Below, piece by piece: positions 1-9,318 of a stretch of 64,000 nucleotides of DNA (positions within the stretch are counted from its first letter, which is position 1; each line of letters begins with the position of its first letter). The position numbers and the translations under genes are program-made. The stretch covers positions 310,001-374,000 of the forward strand of contig JAXHMK010000004.1 of NCBI GenBank assembly GCA_034521495.1. The letters are read 5' to 3'. Source of the stretch: Balneolaceae bacterium. Lineage in GTDB: Bacteria; Bacteroidota; Rhodothermia; Balneolales; Balneolaceae. Below the pieces are notes generated by a model, which saw nothing but the letters and a program-made list of their open reading frames with translations, did not search any database and was not told where the DNA came from.

Positions 1-303
1 GGCGCTCACTATCAAAAAGAAGAGGAGTTGGGCGTAACCTATCATTTAAACTCTACAAATATTGGCCATAAACTGGCTGTTAAAGTCCGTGTGCCGATCG
101 ATCATCCGCATGTGCCATCAGTTGAATCGATCTGGAAAACGGCGAACTGGCACGAACGGGAAGCGTTTGATATGGTTGGAGTAATTTTCGATGAACATCC
201 CAATCACAAAAGAATTCTCTGTCCTGACGATTGGGAGGGCCATCCGCTCCGAAAAGATTACGTTCAACAGGAATTTTACCAAGAGATGCCAACCGGCGAA
301 TAA
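1..303 (+). CDS. nuoC: NADH-quinone oxidoreductase subunit C (NuoC), 3' part
   Basis: The C-terminal part of the 30 kDa peripheral-arm subunit of respiratory complex I. The frame is open from base 1, so the gene starts before the window. The family signature is clear: a HEREAFDMVG segment, then HPNHKRILCPDDWEG and PLRKDY near the end. This subunit packs against NuoD and NuoB in the quinone-reducing module. It ends 9 bases before nuoD and a ribosome-binding site (AAGGAG) overlaps the junction, so the two are almost certainly co-transcribed. Any nuoA and nuoB would lie to the left. There is no sign of fusion to NuoD, which occurs in some lineages. Confidence 0.95.
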   Translation, partial: GAHYQKEEELGVTYHLNSTNIGHKLAVKVRVPIDHPHVPSVESIWKTANWHEREAFDMVGVIFDEHPNHKRILCPDDWEGHPLRKDYVQQEFYQEMPTGE

Positions 304-312
304 GGAGATCTT

Positions 313-1461
313 ATGGAAGTGATGATGAACGAAGTTGATAAAAGTAGCGAAAAAAGAGAGATGGTCATCAACATGGGGCCACAACATCCGTCTACTCACG
401 GGGTACTTCGGCTGGAGCTTGTTTTAGATGGCGAAGTGGTTAAAGAAGCTCGTCCCAATATTGGGTACCTGCACCGTTGTTTTGAAAAATACGCAGAGAA
501 GTTGGGCGACTATACCAGCGTAGTTCCTTACACCGATCGTATGGATTACGTATCAGCTATGAACCAGGAATTTGGATATGTAATAGCCATAGAGCGAATG
601 CTTGAATTAGAAATTCCCGAACGCGTGGAGTATATCCGGGTAATCATGGCGGAATTACAGCGAATTGCAAGCCATCTTCTTGGAATCGGGGCATTCGGAC
701 TCGACCTCGGCGCCTTTACTCCGTTCCTCTATCTTTTTACCGAGCGAGAGAAAATCTTGAATATTTTTGAAAAAACCAGTGGTGCCCGGCTGCTCTATAA
801 TTATATGACAGTGGGCGGCTTGATAAAAGATGTTCATAAAGATTTCAAAAAAGATACGGCTGAATTTGTTAAAACCTTCAGGCCAAAAATTAAAGAGCTG
901 AATGACCTGCTCTCATATAATAAGATTTTTATAAACCGGACAGCTAATATTGGAGTATTGCCTGAAAAGGTAGCGCTCAATTATGCCGCATCAGGACCTG
1001 TATTGAGGGGGTCTGGCAAGAAGTGGGATCTTCGAAAAGATGATCCCTATTCCATCTACGACCGGTTTGATTTTGACATTCCCACAGGCAGTGGAGAGAT
1101 GGGAAGCCTCGGCGATTGCTGGGACCGCTATATGGTTCGTGTTCGCGAAATGGAGCAAAGCCTCCGAATCATTGAACAGGCACTTGATGGTTTGCCAGAA
1201 GAGGGAGATGTAACCGAAGCCGTGCCTAAACGAGTTCGGCTCAAGGAAGGTGAACTTTATATGCGAACAGAAACGCCCAGAGGCGAGCTTGGCTACTACA
1301 TCATAAGCGACAAGTCGGGCGGCCCGTTTCGTGTAAAAGCACGCGCACCAAGCTTTGTCCATCTGAGTGTGCTTCCCGCCATTTCGAAAGGAGCCCTCAT
1401 TGCAGATTTGGTTGCGATTGTAGGAAGCATTGATATAGTACTTGGAGAGGTGGACCGCTGA
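313..1461 (+). CDS. nuoD: NADH-quinone oxidoreductase subunit D (NuoD)
   Basis: The 49 kDa subunit of complex I, which forms most of the quinone-binding cavity at the membrane interface. It is 382 aa, slightly shorter than many homologues. The N-terminal loop GPQHPSTHG is at residues 22-30 and carries the histidines that approach the quinone head group. Further family blocks are IGYLHRCFEK, PYTDRMDYVSAMNQE, GLDLGAFTPFLY and the C-terminal PRGELGYYIISD with RVKARAPSFVHL. The start at 313 is supported by AAGGAG about 6 bases upstream. In most operons nuoE, F and G follow nuoD; here the next gene is nuoH after 104 bases. Confidence 0.97.
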   Translation: MEVMMNEVDKSSEKREMVINMGPQHPSTHGVLRLELVLDGEVVKEARPNIGYLHRCFEKYAEKLGDYTSVVPYTDRMDYVSAMNQEFGYVIAIERMLELEIPERVEYIRVIMAELQRIASHLLGIGAFGLDLGAFTPFLYLFTEREKILNIFEKTSGARLLYNYMTVGGLIKDVHKDFKKDTAEFVKTFRPKIKELNDLLSYNKIFINRTANIGVLPEKVALNYAASGPVLRGSGKKWDLRKDDPYSIYDRFDFDIPTGSGEMGSLGDCWDRYMVRVREMEQSLRIIEQALDGLPEEGDVTEAVPKRVRLKEGELYMRTETPRGELGYYIISDKSGGPFRVKARAPSFVHLSVLPAISKGALIADLVAIVGSIDIVLGEVDR

Positions 1462-1565
1462 AAAAAATTCAGAGATAACAACAGAGAGAATGGTTTGTAT
1501 GGATTAAATGAAACCATCTCTTTTGAAACAGATGAATAAGAGTTTAACAACTAAAATGATAATTA

Positions 1566-2594
1566 ATGATTGAGTCATACGGAAATATCAATCCTGTTCT
1601 GGCCACACTGATTCATGCTTTTATCCCGCTCACAATCATACTTGTATATGCACTTGTTGCAATTTGGGGTGAACGGAAAATTGCGGGATTTATCCAGGAC
1701 CGTCTCGGTCCCCATCGCGTGGGAGGATGGCACGGATGGGCACAATCCATTGCCGATTTACTGAAATTAATTCAGAAAGAGGACATTGTACCGAAAGACG
1801 CCAGCAGATTTTTGTTCAAATTTGCACCTTTTATGATGTTTGCGGCATCCTATGCGGCCTTTGCGGTTTTGCCCTTTAGTAGTTGGTATATCGGGAGTAT
1901 GATCAATATTGGGGTGTTTTACCTGATAGCAATTACATCCGTATTAACATTAAGTGTAATTATGGCTGGTTGGGCTTCAAATAATAAATGGTCGTTACTG
2001 GGAGGAATGCGAAGTGCTGCCCAGATGGTCAGTTATGAAGTACCCACCATCGCCACTGTTTTAACGGTTATTGTCGTATCAGGTTCTTTAAACCTGATGA
2101 CGGTTACAGAACTTCAATCCGGCAATGATATTCTTGGATTTTTACCTAACTGGTTCATCTTACAGAATCCATTTCTGATTATCGCTTTTGGCATCTTTTT
2201 CATCTCAATACTGGTAGAATCGCACCGGGTACCTTTCGACCTGCCTGAATCTGAATCTGAATTAGTTGCGGGGTATCAAACCGAATACTCAGGAATGCGA
2301 TGGGCAATGTTTATGCTTGCCGAATACGCCGATATGCTGTTGCTCTCGCTGCTGGGAGCCACACTTTTCTTTGGAGGCTGGAATAGCCCGTTCGGCAGTT
2401 TTATGTCCGGGCCGGCCTGGGGATTCTTCTGGTTCATGCTGAAAGGCCTCTTGTTGGTATTTGTAATGATGTGGATTCGCTGGACTCTGCCGAGATACAG
2501 GGTCGATCAACTTATGCATATTTGCTGGGGTATTCTTATTCCGGCAACGTTTATCAATCTGATGCTGGTGGCTCTGTGGGAAGTAATTTTTTAA
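1566..2594 (+). CDS. nuoH: NADH-quinone oxidoreductase subunit H (NuoH)
   Basis: Membrane subunit of complex I that joins the quinone site to the proton-pumping arm. It is 342 aa with about eight hydrophobic helices. Two conserved cytoplasmic loops are visible: ERKIAGFIQDRLGPHRVG with DLLKLIQKEDIVP near the N-terminus (residues about 37-78), and the acidic ESHRVPFDLPESESELVAGY followed by EYSGMRWAMFMLAEYADM (residues about 219-257). Both lie along the quinone entry path in known structures. It follows nuoD directly and is 19 bases from nuoI. Confidence 0.96.
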   Translation: MIESYGNINPVLATLIHAFIPLTIILVYALVAIWGERKIAGFIQDRLGPHRVGGWHGWAQSIADLLKLIQKEDIVPKDASRFLFKFAPFMMFAASYAAFAVLPFSSWYIGSMINIGVFYLIAITSVLTLSVIMAGWASNNKWSLLGGMRSAAQMVSYEVPTIATVLTVIVVSGSLNLMTVTELQSGNDILGFLPNWFILQNPFLIIAFGIFFISILVESHRVPFDLPESESELVAGYQTEYSGMRWAMFMLAEYADMLLLSLLGATLFFGGWNSPFGSFMSGPAWGFFWFMLKGLLLVFVMMWIRWTLPRYRVDQLMHICWGILIPATFINLMLVALWEVIF

Positions 2595-2613
2595 AATTTA
2601 GAAGTTTAAAGTT

Positions 2614-3204
2614 ATGGCAACTGTAATTAAAGAAGGATGGAATACATTTAAATCCATATTCACCGGAATGGGAGTGACGTTTCGCCATCTTTTTCAACCG
2701 GCGGTAACCGAATTATACCCTGAAGAAAAAGTAGATCTACCGGAAGGTGCCCGCGCAAAACTCTATGTAAATATTGATGACTGCATAGGATGCAATCTCT
2801 GTGCACGGGCCTGTCCTGTAAACTGCATTGATATTGAAACGGTAATGGCTACGCCGGATGTGGACCTGGGAAAAACATCCACCGGTAACCCGAAACGATT
2901 TTGGCTCACCCGGTTCAATATCGATATGGCAAAATGTATGTATTGCGATTTGTGCACGTATCCATGCCCAACCGATTGTATATACATGGTTCCTGAATAT
3001 GAGTATTCGGATTACGATCGCTCCAACCTGGTCTATCACTTCAGCGATTTAGGGCCAGAAATGGTAGCCGAAGTGAAAGAAAAAGCGGAAAAAGAAGCTG
3101 AACGGAAAAAACAGGAACGCGAACAAAAAATGAAAGAGAAAAAGGCCAAAGCCAAGTCCAAGAAGAAACCATCGGAAAACAAAAAAGACGAGGAGGAGTC
3201 CTGA
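2614..3204 (+). CDS. nuoI: NADH-quinone oxidoreductase subunit I (NuoI), two [4Fe-4S] clusters
   Basis: Peripheral-arm iron-sulfur subunit that carries clusters N6a and N6b and passes electrons to NuoB. Two ferredoxin-type motifs are present: Cys57, 60, 63, 67 (CIGCNLCARAC) with Cys71, and Cys108, 111, 114, 118 (CMYCDLCTYPC) with Cys122. Unusually, the last 45-50 residues are an almost pure Lys/Glu tail (KEKAEKEAERKKQEREQ and onward), a charged and probably helical extension not needed for cluster binding. In a complex without NuoE/F/G this subunit would be near the electron entry point. nuoJ begins 3 bases after the stop. Confidence 0.96.
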   Translation: MATVIKEGWNTFKSIFTGMGVTFRHLFQPAVTELYPEEKVDLPEGARAKLYVNIDDCIGCNLCARACPVNCIDIETVMATPDVDLGKTSTGNPKRFWLTRFNIDMAKCMYCDLCTYPCPTDCIYMVPEYEYSDYDRSNLVYHFSDLGPEMVAEVKEKAEKEAERKKQEREQKMKEKKAKAKSKKKPSENKKDEEES

Positions 3205-3207
3205 CAG

Positions 3208-3726
3208 ATGGAATTTACAGCAATCCTTTTTTACCTGTTTTCACTGGTTACAATTGGGGCCGCATCCTTTATGGTGTTTTCTAAAAATATTGTTCATTCG
3301 GCCTTTGCATTGATGTTTACCCTGATTGGAGTAGCTGCCTTATACGTACTTCTCTACGCTGATTTTCTGGCAGCTACCCAATTACTCGTTTATGTGGGAG
3401 GTATCCTGATTCTGATTCTTTTTGGTGTAATGCTCACATCACAGGAATCCGCCAAATTAAATTTCAAAACAGTAACAGTAAATATTGTACCTGCTTCAAT
3501 TTTATCGGTTGCTGCACTTCTGTTATTAATATTTGCTTTTACAACCACAGAATGGGCACCTGAAAACATAGCTGCACCCGGAGAAACCGTAAGCGTTTTA
3601 GGAACTATGCTGATGAGTGATTATCTGTTACCGTTTATTATCGCAGGTGTGTTACTGCTCATCGCCATTATCGGTGCCATCCTGATGGCTACCCGGATCA
3701 CTACAAAAACAACTGAAAGCAACTGA
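3208..3726 (+). CDS. nuoJ: NADH-quinone oxidoreductase subunit J (NuoJ)
   Basis: Membrane subunit of complex I. It is 172 aa with five predicted helices. Its third helix in the family contains a pi-bulge that couples the quinone chamber to the pump, matching the YVGGILILILFGVML segment at about residues 62-76. The N-terminal part (NIVHSAFALMFTLIGVAALYVLL) is also typical. A GAGGAG purine run lies 12-17 bases before the ATG. The gene is tightly packed: 3 bases after nuoI and 1 base before nuoK. Confidence 0.95.
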   Translation: MEFTAILFYLFSLVTIGAASFMVFSKNIVHSAFALMFTLIGVAALYVLLYADFLAATQLLVYVGGILILILFGVMLTSQESAKLNFKTVTVNIVPASILSVAALLLLIFAFTTTEWAPENIAAPGETVSVLGTMLMSDYLLPFIIAGVLLLIAIIGAILMATRITTKTTESN

Positions 3727-3727
3727 T

Positions 3728-4063
3728 ATGGAAAATTCAATAATACAATGGCTTTCAACTCCCGGCCTCACACACTTTTTGATCGTTAGTGCCATACTGT
3801 TCTCTTTAGGAGTGATGGCCATACTATCAAAACGAAATGTAATTATGGTCTTGATGGGAGTAGAACTGATTCTGAATTCAGCCAATATCAATTTTATTGC
3901 GTTCAGCCGTTTTACAGATCTCTCGCTGGACGGACACATGATCGGGCTTTTCGTCATCATCGTAGCGGCGGCAGAAGCAGCTGTTGCACTGGCAATTGTA
4001 CTGAATGCGTACAACCGCTTCAAAACAATAAACCTTGATGACATGAGCATATTGAAAGGATAA
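3728..4063 (+). CDS. nuoK: NADH-quinone oxidoreductase subunit K (NuoK)
   Basis: Small antiporter-related membrane subunit of complex I, homologous to MrpC. It is 111 aa with three helices. The conserved acidic pair used in proton transfer is visible in GVELILNSANINFIAF (helix 2, about residues 44-59) and VAAAEAAVALAIVL (helix 3, about residues 78-91). The length is slightly above the usual 100-105 aa because of a longer N-terminus. It lies 1 base after nuoJ. Confidence 0.95.
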   Translation: MENSIIQWLSTPGLTHFLIVSAILFSLGVMAILSKRNVIMVLMGVELILNSANINFIAFSRFTDLSLDGHMIGLFVIIVAAAEAAVALAIVLNAYNRFKTINLDDMSILKG

Positions 4064-4102
4064 TGCTGCAAGAAATGAAAAATTCATAATAGAAAATATC
4101 GC

Positions 4103-6139
4103 ATGTTTACAATCTTACCCATAACGATTCTTCTGTTACCTCTGCTGGGATTTATACTACTGATTTTCTTTGGTAAGAGATTGCCGCGCCATGGAGATTG
4201 GCTTTCTACCGGTTTGATTTCGACATCCCTGTTGTTGTCACTTTTCCTGTTAGTTATAAAGGTAAGCTCCTATTCAGGAGAGATGATTTCCAACACCTTT
4301 ACATGGGCACTGGTGGGATCAACAAATATTGAGATAGGAATCGCAATTGATAATCTCGCGGCGGTAATGCTTGTTGTCGTAACGCTTGTGAGTACATTAG
4401 TACACCTCTTTTCGATCGGCTATATGAAAGACGATCTCCGGTATTCACGATATTTTGCATACCTGGGATTGTTCTCTTTCTCGATGTTGGGAATTGTAAT
4501 TACCAACAACCTTTTGTTGATGTACGCAGCATGGGAATTGGTTGGACTTAGTTCTTACCTGCTAATTGGTCACTGGTACGAGAAGAAATCTGCATCAAAT
4601 GCAGCGAACAAAGCATTTATTGTAAACCGTATTGGAGATTTCGGGATGTTCATCGGGATTATGATCCTGTTCTTCACATTCTCAACCTTCACTTTCGAAA
4701 CCATTTTTGATTCGATCAACGGGGGGCAGCTTCCGTTTGGAAGCCAGGGATGGCTAACTGCAGCAGGCGTCTTGATCTTCTGCGGGGCGGTTGGTAAATC
4801 AGCCCAGTTTCCGCTCCACGTTTGGCTGCCCGATGCGATGGAAGGTCCCACGCCTGTCAGTGCACTTATCCACGCCGCAACGATGGTTGCAGCAGGTGTG
4901 TACCTGGTGGCTCGCGTCTTCCCGATGCTTACGGCCGATGCTTTGCTTGTGATCGCCTACATAGGCGCCATTACCGCACTCATCGCCGCAACCATTGCAA
5001 TTACCCAGTTCGATATCAAAAAAGTATTGGCTTACTCAACAATTAGTCAGCTCGGGTATATGATTATGGCCCTTGGCGTAGGTGCTTTTACGGCTGGGTT
5101 TATGCACCTCGTAACCCATGCTGCTTTCAAAGCCGGGCTTTTTCTGGGTGCAGGAAGTGTAATCTACGCCATGCATGCGAGCCTTCATAAAGCGGATGAT
5201 CATCATACAGATGCGCAGGATATCCGCAACATGGGCGGGCTGAAATCAAAAATGCCGATTACTTACATCACCTTTTTGATGTTTACGTTAGCTATTTCGG
5301 GTATTCCTTTTACTTCAGGCTTTTTAAGTAAAGATGAAATTCTTGCAGGAACCCTGGCCTTCAGTACGCTGAACGGGCACTGGTTGCTACCGGTCATCGG
5401 TTTTGCAGTTGCGGCTATGACCGCTCTTTACATGTTTCGCCTGCTTATTCTCACTTTCCACGGGAAGCCTGCCGATGAATCAATCTTTTCAGAGATCAAG
5501 GAATCTCCTTACGTAATGACAATTCCGCTGATTGTACTTGCCACACTTTCTCTATTTGTGTTCTACAGTTTCAATCCTTTGGGAGCTTCAAGCGGATGGT
5601 TTTACGCAGCAATTGAACGGCCTCTGAGTGTTGTGCCCGAAATGATGCAACCGGCAACACAGCATCTGTTTCACGAAGCTGTTGAAAATGTGCATGGGCT
5701 GGCGATGACCATATCTATTCTTATGGCCGGCGCCGGGGTATTGTTGGCATTTGCCATGTATCAATGGAAGAAAGTCAGTGCGGATAAACTCGCAAAACGC
5801 GCAGGTGTTCTTTACAAAGGGGCTTTTAATAAATGGTATTTCGATGAGATGTATGACAAAGTATTCGTTGGTGGTACACTATTACTCACCCGAATTTTAA
5901 GATGGTTTGATGAAAACATCATCGACGGTATCGTGAATGGTTCTGCATGGGTCACTCTGCATATTTCTACCATCAGTGGTTGGATTGATAACAATATTGT
6001 AGACGGATTGGTGAACGCCACGGCAAATACCGCTGACAGAGCCGGCGGATTACTCAGCAAAATTCAAACAGGAAAAGTACAGGTATACCTGGTCTATGTT
6101 GTGTTCAGTTTCCTGGTACTCTTCATCCTGTTTTTATAA
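4103..6139 (+). CDS. nuoL: NADH-quinone oxidoreductase subunit L (NuoL)
   Basis: The largest Mrp-antiporter-like proton pump of complex I and the distal end of the membrane arm. It is 678 aa, within the usual range. The antiporter core shows AAWELVGLSSYLLIGHWY, then the lysine-bearing segment around FCGAVGKSAQFPLHVWLPD with AMEGPTPVSALIHAATMV. The C-terminal third holds the long lateral helix and an extra terminal membrane helix (YLVYVVFSFLVLFILFL) expected only in NuoL, which separates it from NuoM and NuoN. It is followed by nuoM after 38 bases. Confidence 0.96.
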   Translation: MFTILPITILLLPLLGFILLIFFGKRLPRHGDWLSTGLISTSLLLSLFLLVIKVSSYSGEMISNTFTWALVGSTNIEIGIAIDNLAAVMLVVVTLVSTLVHLFSIGYMKDDLRYSRYFAYLGLFSFSMLGIVITNNLLLMYAAWELVGLSSYLLIGHWYEKKSASNAANKAFIVNRIGDFGMFIGIMILFFTFSTFTFETIFDSINGGQLPFGSQGWLTAAGVLIFCGAVGKSAQFPLHVWLPDAMEGPTPVSALIHAATMVAAGVYLVARVFPMLTADALLVIAYIGAITALIAATIAITQFDIKKVLAYSTISQLGYMIMALGVGAFTAGFMHLVTHAAFKAGLFLGAGSVIYAMHASLHKADDHHTDAQDIRNMGGLKSKMPITYITFLMFTLAISGIPFTSGFLSKDEILAGTLAFSTLNGHWLLPVIGFAVAAMTALYMFRLLILTFHGKPADESIFSEIKESPYVMTIPLIVLATLSLFVFYSFNPLGASSGWFYAAIERPLSVVPEMMQPATQHLFHEAVENVHGLAMTISILMAGAGVLLAFAMYQWKKVSADKLAKRAGVLYKGAFNKWYFDEMYDKVFVGGTLLLTRILRWFDENIIDGIVNGSAWVTLHISTISGWIDNNIVDGLVNATANTADRAGGLLSKIQTGKVQVYLVYVVFSFLVLFILFL

Positions 6140-6177
6140 AGGATATTTAAAAGAAAACATTAATAGAACGTTAAACT

Positions 6178-7755
6178 ATGGAACTTCAAATATTTGGCAT
6201 CGGCATTCTAACCTGGCTTGTGTTTATCCCGATTGTAGGAATGGCAGCCGTTTTACTGATTCCCGGAAAAAACGAAAATGCTATTCGCTGGACGGCTGCT
6301 GTCTCCACTGGAATCCAACTTGTCCTGGCTGTCATTATCTTTTCTGTTTTTGACCGAACAAAAATCGGGATTAACGAAGCCGAAAGTTTCCAGTTTGTGG
6401 AGCATCTCAGCTGGATCACGGTTGATTCGGTTCCCTGGGTTGGGCGTATAGAAATAACCTACTTCCTGGGTCTGGACGGACTCAGTGTCATCATGGTCAT
6501 CCTGACAGCACTCATCGGTTTCATAGGAGTCATCTCTTCGTGGAACATCGACAAGATGGTGAAAGGATATTTTGCCCTTTACCTTCTTCTTGTAACGGGA
6601 ATGATGGGAGTTTTTGTAGCGCTCGATTTCTTCCTCTTCTTCATTTTTTGGGAAGTAATGCTTTTGCCGATGTACTTTTTAATCGGCCTTTGGGGCGGCC
6701 CGCGGCGGGAATATGCAGCCATCAAGTTTTTCCTCTACACATTTGTAGGCGGCATCTTAATGCTGATTACTATGCTTGCACTCTACTTTAGCGTTGCTTA
6801 CACAGATCCCGCAACCGGTGAGACCATTCATACATTCAATATGCTGCATATGATGAACCCGGAGAATTTCATTGATGGCGGACTTCTGACTGGGGTGGAT
6901 ACAACCTGGCGTTACGTTGCATGGATGGCACTGTTTATCAACTTTGCAATTAAGATTCCTCTTTTTCCATTTCACACATGGCTGCCCGATGCCCACGTTG
7001 AAGCTCCGACACCTATCAGCGTAATTCTTGCCGGTATTCTACTGAAGCTTGGAGCGTATGGCCTGCTCCGTATTAACTTCCCGATTTTTCCGGATGCCAC
7101 AATCTACTTCGTCTACTTTATGGCAACACTTGGAATGATCAGTATCATTTATGGAGCCCTTTGTGCAATGGCACAGGACGACTTCAAAAAACTGATTGCC
7201 TATTCATCCATCAGCCATATGGGAATTGTGGTTCTTGGAATAGCCGCACTTAATACACAGGGAATGGTAGGCGGAGTACTGCAGATGTTTAACCACGGTA
7301 TTATTACAGCCGTACTCTTCCTTTCCGTTGGCGTACTTTACGACAGAACACACACTCGCGGTTTATACGACTTTGGAGGAATTGCCAACCAGATGCCTAA
7401 ATATACGGGCATTGCGATGATCGGTATGTTTGCAGGCCTTGGCCTTCCGGGGCTGAACGGATTTGTAAGTGAGCTCTTCTCGTTTCTGGGTGCATTCCAG
7501 GCGTACAAGTGGATCACAATTGTATCCGTAACCGGTATCATCTTTACGGCGGGCTATATTTTGTGGACAATTCAGCGGGTATTCCTGGGCGAACGGCCTG
7601 AGAAACTAAAAGATCTCAAAGATCTGACTCCACGAGAAATTCTCGCTTTCACACCGCTGATTATCCTCATTATTTTTCTCGGTATTTATCCCGCGCCGGC
7701 CATTGAATTGATGAATACATCATTGAGCTTCCTGGTTGAATTTGTTACGAACTGA
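6178..7755 (+). CDS. nuoM: NADH-quinone oxidoreductase subunit M (NuoM)
   Basis: Middle antiporter-like proton pump of the complex I membrane arm. It is 525 aa and lacks the lateral helix of NuoL. Diagnostic blocks are FIFWEVMLLPMYFLIGLWGG, the lysine-containing IKIPLFPFHTWLPDAHVEAP with TPISVILAGILLKLGAYG, and AYSSISHMGIVVLGI. The start at 6178 follows a 38-base gap after nuoL. It is followed 14 bases later by the ATG of nuoN. Confidence 0.96.
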   Translation: MELQIFGIGILTWLVFIPIVGMAAVLLIPGKNENAIRWTAAVSTGIQLVLAVIIFSVFDRTKIGINEAESFQFVEHLSWITVDSVPWVGRIEITYFLGLDGLSVIMVILTALIGFIGVISSWNIDKMVKGYFALYLLLVTGMMGVFVALDFFLFFIFWEVMLLPMYFLIGLWGGPRREYAAIKFFLYTFVGGILMLITMLALYFSVAYTDPATGETIHTFNMLHMMNPENFIDGGLLTGVDTTWRYVAWMALFINFAIKIPLFPFHTWLPDAHVEAPTPISVILAGILLKLGAYGLLRINFPIFPDATIYFVYFMATLGMISIIYGALCAMAQDDFKKLIAYSSISHMGIVVLGIAALNTQGMVGGVLQMFNHGIITAVLFLSVGVLYDRTHTRGLYDFGGIANQMPKYTGIAMIGMFAGLGLPGLNGFVSELFSFLGAFQAYKWITIVSVTGIIFTAGYILWTIQRVFLGERPEKLKDLKDLTPREILAFTPLIILIIFLGIYPAPAIELMNTSLSFLVEFVTN

Positions 7756-7769
7756 AGAAATTGAGAGAT

Positions 7770-9260
7770 ATGATCGAACAAACATTATATAGCATTAGCC
7801 AGTTTTACCCGGAGATCATCATCATCCTGACGCTCTGTGTGATTATTATTGCCGATCTCATTATCAAAAATAACAAAAACACTACCGGCTGGATTTTGCT
7901 GGGTGGATTCGTCTTGTCAGGAATAGCCATTCTGTTGCAAACAGGACAAAATGGGTCCATGTTTTACGACATGGTTGTTGTTGATCCATTTTCTGTTTTT
8001 TTCAAATTACTGCTCATCCTTGCTGGAATTTTTATAGTTCTCTTTTCACTGAAGAACCGGGAGCTCGACGAATACTCTTCAAGAAAAGGTGAATACTACA
8101 TGCTGCTGTCCGGTATGATGCTCGGCATGTTCATGATGGTAAGTTCAACCAACTTGCTGATGATTTACATTGCCTTTGAAATAACCAGTATCAGCTCTTA
8201 TGTGCTGGTTGGATTTACCAAAAAAGCAACTTCATCAGCTGAAGCCTCCACCAAATATATCATTTATGGGGCGGTTTCTTCCGGTGTGATGTTATATGGC
8301 ATCTCAGTTTTAATTGGATTTACAGGTGCTGCAGATCTTGTTGCAATTAACGAAGCGCTGCTGAGTCGAACTGATGTTCCCTTTATTGTGAATATATCCA
8401 TCCTGATGATTTTAGTAGGTATGGGCTTCAAAATTGCAGTGGTACCTTTTCACTTCTGGGCGCCTGATGTTTATGAAGGAGCACCTATTACCATTGCTGC
8501 AATACTTGCAGTAGCATCTAAAACCGCTGCGTTCGGTTTGTTGATCCGGTTTTTCTCCGTCTCCTTTATCGATTCAGAAGGAGTATTGGAAACAGGAATT
8601 TGGCAAACTATTGAGGGAGTTCAGTGGACGACTCTTTTGGGAGGAATGGCGGCATTGGCGATGATAGTTGGAAATCTTACTGCACTCCGGCAAGATAACA
8701 TTAAACGGATGCTTGCTTACTCAAGTATAGCTCATGCCGGATACCTTTTAATGGGGGTTGTTATTTTAGCCCAGGAAGGCTTGACTTCAATCATGTTTTA
8801 CCTTGTCATATATCTGTTTATGAACCTGGGGGCTTTTTATGTAGCTATGCTCTTTTCAAATTCTATTCAAACTGAATCTATTGAAAAATATAAAGGTCTT
8901 GGATTCAGAGCTCCTCTTGAAAGTATAGCTTTAACAATTTTTTTAATCTCTCTGACAGGACTGCCCCCTACCGGAGGATTCGTAGCGAAACTTTTTATTT
9001 TCAGTGCCGCGATCAGCGGTGGCTGGATCTGGTTGGTAACAATTGCAGGTATCACTACTGTGATCTCTCTTTTCTATTATATCCGGGTAGTAAGAAACAT
9101 GTTTTTCTACAAGCCGGAATCTGATGCAGGTATCATTAATTTCGATCTGTCATCTAAAACCATTTTACTAATTCTATTGATTCCGGTACTGGTGTTTGGA
9201 GTTTACTTTTCTCCAATCCTTGAGTTTGCCAAAAATTCTGTCCAAATATTTGGAATGTAA
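7770..9260 (+). CDS. nuoN: NADH-quinone oxidoreductase subunit N (NuoN)
   Basis: Antiporter-like proton pump nearest the quinone module and the last complex I gene here. It is 496 aa. Family blocks are IAFEITSISSYVLVGF, FKIAVVPFHFWAPDVYEGAP with ITIAAILAVASKTAAFG, and LAYSSIAHAGYLLMG. I placed the start at the ATG at 7770, preceded by a GAGAG purine run. An in-frame TTG three codons upstream (7761) is possible but less likely. Transcription may continue into the HEPN-like gene 58 bases downstream. Confidence 0.95.
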   Translation: MIEQTLYSISQFYPEIIIILTLCVIIIADLIIKNNKNTTGWILLGGFVLSGIAILLQTGQNGSMFYDMVVVDPFSVFFKLLLILAGIFIVLFSLKNRELDEYSSRKGEYYMLLSGMMLGMFMMVSSTNLLMIYIAFEITSISSYVLVGFTKKATSSAEASTKYIIYGAVSSGVMLYGISVLIGFTGAADLVAINEALLSRTDVPFIVNISILMILVGMGFKIAVVPFHFWAPDVYEGAPITIAAILAVASKTAAFGLLIRFFSVSFIDSEGVLETGIWQTIEGVQWTTLLGGMAALAMIVGNLTALRQDNIKRMLAYSSIAHAGYLLMGVVILAQEGLTSIMFYLVIYLFMNLGAFYVAMLFSNSIQTESIEKYKGLGFRAPLESIALTIFLISLTGLPPTGGFVAKLFIFSAAISGGWIWLVTIAGITTVISLFYYIRVVRNMFFYKPESDAGIINFDLSSKTILLILLIPVLVFGVYFSPILEFAKNSVQIFGM

Positions 9261-9318
9261 ATACTAACAAATTACACCTTTTGATGATATAAAATCATAA
9301 CCTTTAACCCTTCGAATT

